NCBI RefSeq assembly: GCF_040536835.1
Contig: NZ_CP159578.1
Coordinates: 4,030,001-4,094,000 of the forward strand
DNA length: 64,000 nt
Direction of reading: 5' to 3'
Source of the DNA: Salinicola endophyticus
Lineage (GTDB): Bacteria > Pseudomonadota > Gammaproteobacteria > Pseudomonadales > Halomonadaceae
Numbering within the stretch: position 1 is the stretch's first letter; every line of letters starts with the position of its first letter. The translations under genes and the position numbers were made by a program. The notes below the pieces were generated by a model. The model saw only the letters and a list, made by a program, of their open reading frames with translations. It did not search any database and was not told the DNA's origin. This document shows positions 8,202-21,047 of this stretch, piece by piece.

Positions 8202-10660
8202 TGACCCTGCGAACTGGAGAGCCGTTGACCTACTGGCAGGTACTGCCGCTGGTAGAAGAGGCCTACGACGTGCCCGACACGACCATGGAGGGTGAGATGG
8301 ATTCCACCTTCTTCCTGACCAAGGAGAAGAACTGGATTCCGCACACCTACCCCTGCCGGACCGCCTATATCGCCGAGCGACGTGACCGACCGCTCGACCC
8401 ACAGACGCTGCCCGACTGGCGGGCGGCACGCAACGTGCTGCCGATGGGCTCACCGTGGCTGGACCTCTCGGGCTTCTGGTTCCGCGCCACGCGCATCCAG
8501 GGCTGGGCACGTACCACGATTCGCGCCCAGCAGGCCGGCAAGGCGCGCCTGCGCGCGGGGATCTGCGGCGCGGTGCAGCTCTACGTCAACGGCGACAGCG
8601 CCGGTTGGCTGTCGCCGGCGACCCGCAACGCCATGGCCGAGACAGAATTCGAAGCCGAATTGCAAGCGGGCGATAACGACATCGTTTTCCAGTTCGAGGA
8701 CCTGTGCGAACGCGATGCGGTGATTCGTCTCTCGCTGGTGTGGCTAGACGGGCCCGATGCCCGCGCCGGCTACCCCTTCACCGCCGCCCCCGAGACGGTG
8801 CGCGAGGTAGAGAGCGCACTCAGCGCCATGCACCTAGACCGTGCCGTCTACGACGGCGAGGCGGTCGAACTGGTCTGCCCTCAGCCGTTCACGCGGCCCG
8901 TGACGGCCAGCGTGGAGATCGCCGGGCATTTCATGTCCCACGGCAAGCGCCGGATGACGCTCGAGATCCCCGCCGGGGCGCAGCGAGTACGTCTGTGCGA
9001 CTCCCGTGAACTGCCCGCCGACTACCGCTATTTCGATATCGCGTTCGACTACGAAGGCTTCGTCACCGAGCTGCGACTGGGAGCGGAGATCACCCAGCGC
9101 ACCGCGCTGGGCGCGCCCGCCGAGACGCTGAGCGAGCGCATCGACGAGACGCTGGCCTGGATCGCCGCCAACGCCGAGTCGGACACCGAGCGTGCCCTGG
9201 CCTGTCTCGATGCCGGCAGCGAGGAGATGCGCGCCACTGCCGAGCGCATCATCGAAGCAGAGCTGCCCGCCATCGAGCAGTGCTACGACTGTGCCGACTT
9301 CTCGCTGGTGCCGCTGCTGTGGGCGCGCATCCAGCATGGGCACCGGCTGTCGCCGGCGTTGGTGGCACGCCTCGATGCCGCCATCCTCGACTACCGCTAC
9401 TGGATGGACGAGCCGGGCAACGACGTGCAGTGGTACTTCTCCGAGAACCACGCCCTGCTCTTCCATACCGCCTGCTACCTGGCCGGCCATCTGCACCCGC
9501 AAGCGCGCTTCCGGCGCTCGGGACGCACCGGTACCGAGCAGCGCGAGACAGGTCGGCAGCGGCTGATGGCGTGGTTCGATCACTTCGAGCGCGCGGAGAT
9601 GGCCGAATTCAACTCCGCGCCCTATTTCCCGATCGACCTCAAGGGATTCACCGCGATTCACGCCCTCGGCCCCGACGCCGAGCTACGCCAGCGCGCGGCG
9701 CGTGCGATCGAGCGGCTGGTCACGATCGTCGCCAACTCGGCGCATCAGGGGGTTCTCACCGGCGCCCAGGGGCGCAGCTACCAGCACTCGCTGTGTGTTG
9801 CCGACACCCTGGAACTGACCGGCCTGGCGCGTCTGCTGTGGCGTAAAGGCGGTTTCGGCGCCCACGTTCACTGCCTGGCGCAGCTGGCGCTGTGTCTGCG
9901 CGATCACGGCCTGTGCTTGCCCGAGACGCTTGCGCCGCGCGCCTGCTGGCAGGCCGACGAGGGCCAGGAGTGGGTCTATCGTCAGGGCGAGCACGGTTTC
10001 GCCCGGCTCTACCACTACAAGACCCGCGACACCGCCATGGGCAGCACGGTGCGCTATCGCTGGTACGAATGGGGCTATCAGGAAACCCTGCTGCAGGGGC
10101 GGATCGGCCACGAGCCGCACGCCCAGCTCTGGATCAATCATCCCGGCGAGCGGGTCCAGGCGGGTTTCGGCCGGCCCTCGTTCTGGGGCGGCTCGGCCAG
10201 CATTCCCCGCGTCCAGCAGTACCGCCAGTTGGCGTTGGTGATGTTCGACGGCGACGACACCCAGCCCGATTTCACCCACTGCTGGTTCCCCACCCCCGCG
10301 TTCGACGAATGGCGGCTCAACGCGCGTGGCGCCGTGGCCCGCTCGGGCGATGGCGTCCTCGCGCTGACCACCAGCGACACACCCGAGCTGATGACACGCG
10401 GCGCCTCGGCCCATCACGAGCTGCGCGTTCCCGGACGCCAGAGCTGGTGGGTCCTGCGCCTGGGACGGCACACCCCAGCCGGGAACTTTCTCTCGCGCTA
10501 TCAGCTCATCCCCGAGCGCGAGCGCGATGTCTGGGTCATCCATGACCCGGACTACGGCCGTGTGCGTTTCCACGATGACGGCCGGGTGGAAGCCGAGGGG
10601 CGCCTCATCGACCCCGACGCTTTCACGCTGGCGGGCCAGCGCGAACGACTCGCCGACTAG
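8201..10660 (+). CDS. Large putative cytoplasmic glycan hydrolase or lyase, unclassified
   Basis: 819 aa, no signal peptide. From the sequence I infer three parts: an N-terminal beta-sandwich resembling a carbohydrate-binding fold (about 85-175, with QLYVNGDSAGWLSP and AGDNDIVFQFEDL); a helical region with the spacing of an (alpha/alpha) toroid (about 310-590), containing VQWYFSENHALLFHTACYLA and AEFNSAPYFPIDLKGFTAIH; and a C-terminal beta-rich domain (about 620-819) with WGGSASIPRVQQYRQLALV. Conserved-looking Glu/Asn/His in SENHALLFH and Asn/Tyr in FNSAPYFPID are candidate catalytic residues. It is coupled to kduI by a 1-nt overlap, so it probably cleaves an imported unsaturated or uronate-containing oligosaccharide. 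I cannot assign a CAZy family. Confidence 0.7.
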   Translation: MTLRTGEPLTYWQVLPLVEEAYDVPDTTMEGEMDSTFFLTKEKNWIPHTYPCRTAYIAERRDRPLDPQTLPDWRAARNVLPMGSPWLDLSGFWFRATRIQGWARTTIRAQQAGKARLRAGICGAVQLYVNGDSAGWLSPATRNAMAETEFEAELQAGDNDIVFQFEDLCERDAVIRLSLVWLDGPDARAGYPFTAAPETVREVESALSAMHLDRAVYDGEAVELVCPQPFTRPVTASVEIAGHFMSHGKRRMTLEIPAGAQRVRLCDSRELPADYRYFDIAFDYEGFVTELRLGAEITQRTALGAPAETLSERIDETLAWIAANAESDTERALACLDAGSEEMRATAERIIEAELPAIEQCYDCADFSLVPLLWARIQHGHRLSPALVARLDAAILDYRYWMDEPGNDVQWYFSENHALLFHTACYLAGHLHPQARFRRSGRTGTEQRETGRQRLMAWFDHFERAEMAEFNSAPYFPIDLKGFTAIHALGPDAELRQRAARAIERLVTIVANSAHQGVLTGAQGRSYQHSLCVADTLELTGLARLLWRKGGFGAHVHCLAQLALCLRDHGLCLPETLAPRACWQADEGQEWVYRQGEHGFARLYHYKTRDTAMGSTVRYRWYEWGYQETLLQGRIGHEPHAQLWINHPGERVQAGFGRPSFWGGSASIPRVQQYRQLALVMFDGDDTQPDFTHCWFPTPAFDEWRLNARGAVARSGDGVLALTTSDTPELMTRGASAHHELRVPGRQSWWVLRLGRHTPAGNFLSRYQLIPERERDVWVIHDPDYGRVRFHDDGRVEAEGRLIDPDAFTLAGQRERLAD

Positions 10661-12367
<1,707 letters not shown>

Positions 12368-12442
12368 GACCGATTTCCTAGCCCGACATGGGCGTTGGCG
12401 CACCGGAGGAGGATAATGGCCGCGCCGATCATGCGGACTGAC

Positions 12443-12461
12443 GGCACCCGTCGTGGGTGCC
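12443..12461 (+). terminator. Hairpin after the porin gene
   Basis: GGCACCC-GTCGT-GGGTGCC, a perfect 7-bp stem with a 5-nt loop about 75 bp past the porin stop and before the Fur-like box of the next operon. No T tract, so terminator strength is uncertain. Confidence 0.45.
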
Positions 12462-12486
12462 TGTACAGCATGACGGGCGGTGTTAT

Positions 12487-12505
12487 GATCGAGAATCATT
12501 TTTGT
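12487..12505 (+). promoter_or_regulatory. Fur-box-like site upstream of the iron permease
   Basis: GATCGAGAATCATTTTTGT closely resembles the GAGAATCATT half of typical gammaproteobacterial Fur boxes and contains ATGAT-N5-ATCAT. It lies about 45 bp before the chosen permease start, consistent with iron-repressed transcription of the permease-ATPase pair. Confidence 0.55.
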
Positions 12506-12546
12506 TCGCCCGCGGATTCTCCCTCCATGCCCTGCCGCTACCCGTC

Positions 12547-13611
12547 ATGACCACCGCCGCTGTCGCCTCTTCCAGCAGCGCCGATCGCTACCTTGCCCGG
12601 CGCCGACGCCACTATGTGCTGATCGCGGTGACCGCCGTGCTCACCTGCGTGTCGCTGCTCGCCGATGTCGCCATCGGCCCCGGACACTATCCGCTGCCGG
12701 CGGTGGTGGCGGCGATCGTCTCCCCCGACAGCGCGCCGACCACGCTGGCGATCGTGGTGTGGGAGATCCGCCTACCGGTGGCGCTGATGGCCGTGGTGGT
12801 GGGTCTGGCCCTGGCCAGTGCCGGGGCCGAGATGCAGACCATCCTCGACAACCCCCTGGCCGACCCCTTCACCCTCGGGATCTCCGCCGCCGCCAGCTTC
12901 GGCGCGGCGCTGGCGATCGTGCTCGGCGTCGGTGTGCTGCCCGGCGGCGAGGCGCTGCTGACCACGCTCAACGCCTTCGTCATGGCGATGCTCGCATCAC
13001 TGCTGATCTGGCTGGTCAGCCGGCTGCGCGGGGTCAGCGTGCAGACCATGGTGCTGATGGGCATTGCGCTGATGTTCTTCTTCAACGCCCTGCTCGGCAT
13101 CCTGCAGTACGTCGCCTCGGCGCAGTCGCTGCAGCAGCTGGTGTTCTGGTCGCTGGGCTCGCTGTCACGCACCAGTTGGCCCAAGGTGGGCATCATTGCC
13201 GCCGCGCTGGCACTCACGCTGCCGGTCTTCTTCATCGCCGGCTGGCGCCTGACCGCGCTGCGCATGGGCGAGCTGCAGGCCCGCGCCATGGGCATCGATG
13301 TCGCCAGGCTGCGGCTGCTGATGCTGCTGTGCTGTTCGCTGCTCGCCGCCACCGCGGTCGCCTTCGTCGGCACCATCGGCTTCATCGGGCTGGTCGGGCC
13401 GCATATCGCGCGGCTGCTGGTGGGTGAGGATCAGCGCGTCTTCCTGCCGCTTTCGGCGCTGGTGGGGGCGCTACTGATGTCGCTGACATCGATCGCCTCC
13501 AAGACCCTGATCCCCGGGGTACTGCTGCCGATCGGCATTCTCACTGCGCTGATCGGGCTGCCGTTCTTCGTCTCGCTGATCATCAAGAGCCGGCGCGAGG
13601 TGTGGGGATGA
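12547..13611 (+). CDS. FecCD-family iron-siderophore/haem/cobalamin ABC permease
   Basis: 354 aa with about ten membrane helices. LASAGAEMQTILDNPLADPF is the FecCD signature loop (usually GxxxQxxxxNPLAxP), followed by TLGISAAASFGAAL. GEL-QARAMGIDVARLR is the coupling helix that contacts the ATPase, and FIGLVGPHIARLLVGEDQR is strongly conserved. Start at 12547 chosen because the in-frame codon at 12457 lies upstream of the Fur-like box and encodes no plausible N-terminus. Overlaps the ATPase gene by 4 nt (ATGA). No periplasmic binding protein gene is adjacent, which is unusual for this family. Confidence 0.9.
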   Translation: MTTAAVASSSSADRYLARRRRHYVLIAVTAVLTCVSLLADVAIGPGHYPLPAVVAAIVSPDSAPTTLAIVVWEIRLPVALMAVVVGLALASAGAEMQTILDNPLADPFTLGISAAASFGAALAIVLGVGVLPGGEALLTTLNAFVMAMLASLLIWLVSRLRGVSVQTMVLMGIALMFFFNALLGILQYVASAQSLQQLVFWSLGSLSRTSWPKVGIIAAALALTLPVFFIAGWRLTALRMGELQARAMGIDVARLRLLMLLCCSLLAATAVAFVGTIGFIGLVGPHIARLLVGEDQRVFLPLSALVGALLMSLTSIASKTLIPGVLLPIGILTALIGLPFFVSLIIKSRREVWG

Positions 13612-14402
13612 CGCTGACGATCGAGTCTCTGTCGGTGACACTGGGGCGCACGCCGGTGCTGCAGGGGGTCACCGGGCTGCGCGCCGCCCCGGGCGAGGTG
13701 ACCGCGCTGATCGGCCCCAACGGCGCCGGCAAGTCGACCCTGCTCAAGGCGATCGCCGGGCTGGTGCGCTACCACGGCCAGGTGCATCTCGCGGCGCAGG
13801 ATCTGGCCGGGCTCGCCCACGCCGAGCGCGCGCGCCGGGTCTACTATCTGCCCCAGGAGAGCACCACCCGGGCCGCGCTGAGCGTGTTCGAGGCGGTGCT
13901 GCTGGCGCGGCGCACCACCCATCCGGCATGCGGTCGCGACGACCTGGCGCGGGTCGAACGCCTGTTGCACACCCTGGCGCTGACGCCGCTGGCCGAGCGC
14001 GATCTGGGCCAGCTCTCCGGCGGCCAGCGCCAGCGCGTGGCGATCGCCCAGGCGATCGTGCGCGAACCGCAGGTGCTGATGCTCGACGAACCAACCAGCG
14101 CTCTCGACCTGCACCACCAGTTGCAGGTGCTGGCGTGGCTGCAGGCTACCGCCCGCGAGCAGCACATCGCTGTGATCATCGCCATCCACGACCTCAGCCT
14201 CGCCGCGCGCTTCGCCGACCAGCTATGGATGCTGGGGGCCGGCGGCCGGGTGTGCGCCACCGGCTCACCGCGGGAGGTGCTCACCGCCGCCCGGCTGCGC
14301 GAGGTCTACGCCATCCATGCCCACGTAGAGTGGCCGGCGGACGAACCACCCCGGGTGACACCGCTGGCGGCGCTGAACGCGCTCGGCGGCGTCGATCCGT
14401 AA
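13608..14402 (+). CDS. FecE/BtuD-family ABC transporter ATPase
   Basis: 264 aa. Walker A GPNGAGKST (residues 33-41), signature LSGGQRQRVAIAQAI, Walker B VLMLDEPTSALD and the switch His in IIAIHDLSLAARFAD. It energises the upstream permease for uptake of ferric siderophore, haem or cobalamin. Start taken at the ATG overlapping the permease stop; a GTG two codons earlier is possible. A TonB-dependent siderophore receptor with its own Fur-like site lies about 40 kb away at 52753 and could feed this importer. Confidence 0.92.
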   Translation: MTLTIESLSVTLGRTPVLQGVTGLRAAPGEVTALIGPNGAGKSTLLKAIAGLVRYHGQVHLAAQDLAGLAHAERARRVYYLPQESTTRAALSVFEAVLLARRTTHPACGRDDLARVERLLHTLALTPLAERDLGQLSGGQRQRVAIAQAIVREPQVLMLDEPTSALDLHHQLQVLAWLQATAREQHIAVIIAIHDLSLAARFADQLWMLGAGGRVCATGSPREVLTAARLREVYAIHAHVEWPADEPPRVTPLAALNALGGVDP

Positions 14403-14625
14403 GCGCCAGGATGGCGGGCGCGGACACGTCGGTGCTGTGGTACGAAGACCTTGTAATGCGACGATGTTGTGATGCGAAGAAGACGTTGCATTGACCACTG
14501 CTTGTTTTCACCATCGAAAACAACTCCCTCTCCAACAAAACCCTTCATAACCCCCTGTTTTCATAAATTTACCGATATAACACCAGTCCATTCACATAAT
14601 CCTAAGACCTTTGTCGCACATCCAT

Positions 14626-14666
14626 GATGTTCGTTTTCGCGCAATAATGCCCTCAAACGAAACATC
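14626..14666 (+). promoter_or_regulatory. Candidate GlpR operator upstream of glpD
   Basis: GATGTTCGTTTTCG at 14626 and AAACGAAACATC at 14655 form an imperfect inverted repeat just before glpD. ATGTTCG is the half-site of DeoR-type GlpR repressor operators. No glpR gene is in the window. The 281-bp gap before glpD holds nothing else I can assign. Confidence 0.5.
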
Positions 14667-14683
14667 AGAGAGCGAACTCGAAC

Positions 14684-16198
14684 ATGAGTAGCGACACTTA
14701 CGACCTGATTGTCATCGGCGGCGGCATCAACGGCGCCGGCATTGCCCGCGACGCGGCGGGCCGGGGGCTGTCGGTACTGCTGGTCGAGGCCGACGATCTC
14801 GCCAGCCATACCTCCTCGGCTTCCACCAAGCTGATCCATGGCGGCCTGCGCTATCTGGAGCAGTACGAATTCAAGCTCGTGGCCAAGGCGCTCTCCGAGC
14901 GGGAAGTCCTGCTCAAGATGGCGCCCCATATCATCTGGCCGATGCGCTTCGTGCTTCCCCACCAGAAGCATCTGCGTCCGGCGTGGATGATCCGCACCGG
15001 CCTGTTCCTGTATGACCACCTCGGCGGCAAACAGACCCTGGCGAACTCCCACGGGGTCAAGTTCTCAGACCATCCGGCCGGCGCACCGCTGAAAGCGGAG
15101 TTCACCAAAGGCTTCGTCTATTCGGATGCCTGGGTCCAGGATGCCCGGCTGGTGGTTCTCAACTGCATGGATGCGGCCAGCCGCGGGGCGCGCATCATGA
15201 CCCGCACCCGGGCCGAGACGGCGACACGCAGCGCCGATGGCTGGCAGGTGACGCTCAAGACCGCCGAGGGCGAGACCAGCGAGGTTCACGCGCGGGGGCT
15301 GGTCAATGCGGCGGGGCCCTGGGCGGTGCGCTTCCTGGACGATATCGCCTCACAGAACCACTCCTATGCGCTGCGCCTGATCAAGGGCAGCCATATCGTG
15401 GTCGAGCGTCTGTTCGCGCACGACTACGCCTATATCTTCCAGCAGCCGGATGGCCGCATCGTCTTCGCCATCCCCTATGAGCGCGACTTCACCCTGATCG
15501 GCACGACCGATGTCGAACATCAGGGCGCGCCGGGCAAGGTGGCGATCGACGCCGACGAAATCGCCTACCTCTGCGAGGCCATCAACCGCTACTTCGAGCG
15601 CCCGATCGGCCCTGACGACGTGGTCTGGAGCTACTCCGGCGTGCGCCCGCTGCTCGACGATCACGAAGACAACGCCAGCGAGATCACCCGCGACTACCGC
15701 ATCCAGCTCGATACGCGCGGCGGCGCACCGCTGCTCAATATCTTCGGCGGCAAGCTGACGACCTATCGCCGGCTCGCCGAGGATGCCGTCGACCAGCTGG
15801 CGCCGGCGCTCGGCCACCGCGAGAAGGCCTGGACCCACAGCGGCCATCCGCTGCCCGGCGGCGATGACGCCGATCCGCAGCAGCTGGTCGCATCGCTGCA
15901 GAGCCGCTACCCCTTCGTGCCATCGCCGATGGCCACGCGCCTGGTGTTCAACTACGGCACTCGGGCGCTGACGATCCTGGGCCAGGCCGAGGGGCTGGCC
16001 GATCTCGGCGAACACTTCGGCGCCGATCTCTACGCCGCCGAGATCGACTACCTGCGCGCACACGAATGGGCGCGCACCGCAGAAGACATCCTCTGGCGCC
16101 GCACCAAGCTCGTCCTGCGTCTCGATGACCGCGAGCAGCGCCGACTCGCCGATTATCTCGCAGCATCCGCTGCCAATATGGAGGAGAAAAAAGCGTAA
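14684..16198 (+). CDS. glpD: Glycerol-3-phosphate dehydrogenase (aerobic, FAD-dependent)
   Basis: 504 aa. N-terminal FAD-binding motif DLIVIGGGINGAGIARDAAG and the GlpD signature SSASTKLIHGGLRYLEQYEF (about residues 46-65); GTTDVEHQG and SGVRPLLDD in the substrate domain; C-terminal cap region. It is a peripheral inner-membrane enzyme oxidising glycerol-3-phosphate to dihydroxyacetone phosphate and passing electrons to quinone. Length matches E. coli GlpD (about 501). It leads a glpD-glpF-glpK run, a different order from the E. coli glpFK and glpD units. Confidence 0.96.
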   Translation: MSSDTYDLIVIGGGINGAGIARDAAGRGLSVLLVEADDLASHTSSASTKLIHGGLRYLEQYEFKLVAKALSEREVLLKMAPHIIWPMRFVLPHQKHLRPAWMIRTGLFLYDHLGGKQTLANSHGVKFSDHPAGAPLKAEFTKGFVYSDAWVQDARLVVLNCMDAASRGARIMTRTRAETATRSADGWQVTLKTAEGETSEVHARGLVNAAGPWAVRFLDDIASQNHSYALRLIKGSHIVVERLFAHDYAYIFQQPDGRIVFAIPYERDFTLIGTTDVEHQGAPGKVAIDADEIAYLCEAINRYFERPIGPDDVVWSYSGVRPLLDDHEDNASEITRDYRIQLDTRGGAPLLNIFGGKLTTYRRLAEDAVDQLAPALGHREKAWTHSGHPLPGGDDADPQQLVASLQSRYPFVPSPMATRLVFNYGTRALTILGQAEGLADLGEHFGADLYAAEIDYLRAHEWARTAEDILWRRTKLVLRLDDREQRRLADYLAASAANMEEKKA

Positions 16199-16305
16199 GC
16201 GTTCACCCAATCATGCTCCGGCCATCGGCTTCACGATCAACCCGTCACCGCCGTTCAGGTTCTTTCGGAGCTCACCACCGCTAGACGAATATCACGGGAG
16301 TCAAT

Positions 16306-18592
<2,287 letters not shown>

Positions 18593-18640
18593 GCGCTCGC
18601 CCGCCCAACGAGACGGCTTGTCCAGGTCGTTTCGCCAAAG

Positions 18641-18681
18641 ACAAGGCCCGAGTTCTCCGAGCCAGGGGACTCGGGCCTTGT
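18641..18681 (+). terminator. Intrinsic-type terminator of the glp operon
   Basis: A perfect 13-bp stem (ACAAGGCCCGAGT pairs with ACTCGGGCCTTGT) and a 15-nt loop, 48 bp past the glpK stop. GC-rich with only TGTCGTC after it, so the T tract is poor, but the stem is the strongest in the window. Confidence 0.7.
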
Positions 18682-18813
18682 CGTCTCGGCCGCAAACGTG
18701 CCCAGCCCGCTTCCCAGTCCCCCAAGACGAAGTGCCCTCGAATCCGGATAATGGCCGCCATCCACCTCCCGTCAGCCACGGAGGTCAGCCACTTACCAAC
18801 GCGGTCTCTCTCC

Positions 18814-21009
18814 ATGGAAATCAAGGTCAACTATCTCGACAACCTGCGCCAGGAAGCCAAGTTCGACGACTTCACGGTGATCACCGACCAGCCGATCCGC
18901 TACAAGGGCGACGGCTCGGCGCCGGGGCCGTTCGACTACTTCCTCGCCTCCACGGTGCTCTGCGCGGCCTATTTCGTGCGGGTCTACTGCAACGCCCGCG
19001 AGATCCCCACCGAGAACATCCGGCTGTCGCAGAACAACATCGTCGACCCGGAGAATCGCTACAACCAGATCTTCCGTATCCAGATCGAACTACCGGCGGA
19101 CATCTCCGACAAGGACCGCACCGGCATTCTGCGATCGATCGAGCGCTGCTCGGTCAAGCGGGTGATCCAGAACAACCCCGAGTTCCAGATCGAGGCGGTG
19201 GAGAACATCGACGAGAACGCCCAGGCGCTGCTGATGGGTGGCTCGCTCGACAAGGACGGCGAGAGCCAGGCGACCTGGATCGAAGGCAAGGACCTGCCGC
19301 TGGAGCAGACCATCGCCAACATGACGGGCATCCTCGAGCGCCTCGGCATGAAGATCGAGATCGCCTCCTGGCGCAATATCGTGCCCCACGTCTGGTCGCT
19401 GCACATTCGCGATGCCGCCTCACCGATGTGCTTCACCAACGGCAAGGGCGCGACCAAGGAAGCCGCGCTGTGCTCGGCGCTGGGCGAGTTCATCGAGCGC
19501 CTGTCGTGCAACTTCTTCTACAACGATCAGTTCTTCGGCAACGAGATCGCTGCCAGCGAGTTCGTCCACTACCCGAACGAACGCTGGTTCCAGCCGGGGC
19601 CGGACGACGCGCTGCCCAGCGAGATTCTCGACGACCACTGCCGCGCGATCTTCGACCCGGACGGCGAGCTCCGAGGCTCGCACCTGTATGACACCAACTC
19701 CGGGCGCACCGACCGCGGCATCGTCTCGCTGCCGTTCAAGCGCCACTCGGACGGCGAGACGGTATGGTTCCCCTCCAACCTGATCGAGAACCTCTATCTC
19801 AGCAACGGCATGAGCGCCGGCAACACCCTCGCCGAAGCGCAGGTGCAGTGTCTCTCCGAGATCTTCGAGCGGGCGGTGAAGCGTCAGATCATCGAGCAGG
19901 AGATCGCGCTACCGGACGTCCCCGAGGCGGTACTGGCGCAGTACCCGACGATTCTCGAAGGCGTGCAGGCGCTGGAGGCCCAGGGCTTCCCGGTGCTGGT
20001 CAAGGATGCCTCCCTCGGCGGGCGCTTCCCGGTGGCGTGCGTGACGCTGATGAACCCGCGCACCGGCGGCGTGTTCGCCTCCTTCGGCGCGCACCCCAGC
20101 CTGTCGGTCGCCATCGAACGCAGCCTCACCGAGCTGCTGCAGGGGCGCAGCTTCGAGGGCATGAACGATCTGCCGCCGCCCACCTTCAACTCCCAGGCGG
20201 TGAGTGAACCGAACAACTTCGTCGAGCACTTCATCGACTCTTCCGGCGTGGTGTCGTGGCGTTTCTTCAGCGCCACGGCGGACGTCGACTTCGTCGAGTG
20301 GGACTTCTCCGGCACCAACGACGAGGAGGCCGAGCGCCTGTTCGCGATCCTCGAAGACGAGGGGCTGGAAGCCTATGTCGCCACCTTCGAGGATCTCGGC
20401 GCCCCGGTGTGCCGCATCCTGGTGCCCGGCTACTCCGAGGTCTACCCGGTCGAGGATCTGGTGTGGGACAACACCAACATGGCGCTGGCCTTCCGCGAGG
20501 ATATCCTCGCCCTGCACCGCCTCGATGAGGCGCAGCTGACCGACCTGCTCGAGCGTCTGGAGGAGAGCGAGCTCGACGAGCAGATGAAGATCGTCACCCT
20601 GATCGGGATCGAGTTCGACGACAACACCGTGTGGTCGGAGCTGACCATCGCCGAGCTGAAGCTGCTGATCCAGCTGGCGCTGGGGCGCCTCGAAGACGCT
20701 CTGGACGGCGCGCAGATGTTCTTGCAGTTCAACGACAACACCGTCGATCGCGGGCTTTTCTATCAGGCGCTGTCGGCGGTACTCGAGATCGCCCTGGAAG
20801 ACGATCTCGAGCTCGACGACTACCGCCACAACCTGACCCGCATGTTCGGCGAGGCGAAGATGGCAGATGCCATTGGCGCGGTGGAAGGCTCGGTGCGCTT
20901 CCCCGGGCTGACGCCGACCAGCCTCGCGCTCGAAGGCATCGAGCGCCACCAGCGCCTGCTCGAGAGCTATCACAAGCTGCACGCCTGGCGGGCGGCCAAC
21001 GCGCGTTGA
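18814..21009 (+). CDS. ycaO: OsmC domain - YcaO domain fusion protein
   Basis: 731 aa. Residues 1-150 resemble an OsmC/Ohr domain (MEIKVNYLDNLRQEAKFDDF, PGPFDYFLASTVLCAAYFVR). Residues about 165-560 are a YcaO domain very like E. coli YcaO: ATP-binding FTNGKGATKEAALCSALGEF and ERL, SNGMSAGNTLAEAQVQCLSE, TELLQGRSFEG. A helical TPR-like tail (570-731) follows. YcaO proteins use ATP to activate amide backbones or assist RimO methylthiolation of ribosomal protein S12; the OsmC part is usually a thiol peroxidase, but here the second catalytic Cys is not obvious. The fusion is known in other gammaproteobacteria. Start at 18814, as MEIKVNYLDN is the natural OsmC opening. Confidence 0.88.
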   Translation: MEIKVNYLDNLRQEAKFDDFTVITDQPIRYKGDGSAPGPFDYFLASTVLCAAYFVRVYCNAREIPTENIRLSQNNIVDPENRYNQIFRIQIELPADISDKDRTGILRSIERCSVKRVIQNNPEFQIEAVENIDENAQALLMGGSLDKDGESQATWIEGKDLPLEQTIANMTGILERLGMKIEIASWRNIVPHVWSLHIRDAASPMCFTNGKGATKEAALCSALGEFIERLSCNFFYNDQFFGNEIAASEFVHYPNERWFQPGPDDALPSEILDDHCRAIFDPDGELRGSHLYDTNSGRTDRGIVSLPFKRHSDGETVWFPSNLIENLYLSNGMSAGNTLAEAQVQCLSEIFERAVKRQIIEQEIALPDVPEAVLAQYPTILEGVQALEAQGFPVLVKDASLGGRFPVACVTLMNPRTGGVFASFGAHPSLSVAIERSLTELLQGRSFEGMNDLPPPTFNSQAVSEPNNFVEHFIDSSGVVSWRFFSATADVDFVEWDFSGTNDEEAERLFAILEDEGLEAYVATFEDLGAPVCRILVPGYSEVYPVEDLVWDNTNMALAFREDILALHRLDEAQLTDLLERLEESELDEQMKIVTLIGIEFDDNTVWSELTIAELKLLIQLALGRLEDALDGAQMFLQFNDNTVDRGLFYQALSAVLEIALEDDLELDDYRHNLTRMFGEAKMADAIGAVEGSVRFPGLTPTSLALEGIERHQRLLESYHKLHAWRAANAR

Positions 21010-21047
21010 TCGGGGGCGCTAATGAGGCACCCTGATCGGCAACGGCA

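Noticed and set aside
12457-12546. Upstream extension of the iron permease
   Set aside because: It would start before the Fur-like box and adds a non-family N-terminus.
21010-21047. GATCGGG/CCCTGATC repeat as a terminator between ycaO and the cyclodeaminase gene
   Set aside because: Stem is short and mismatched; not convincing.
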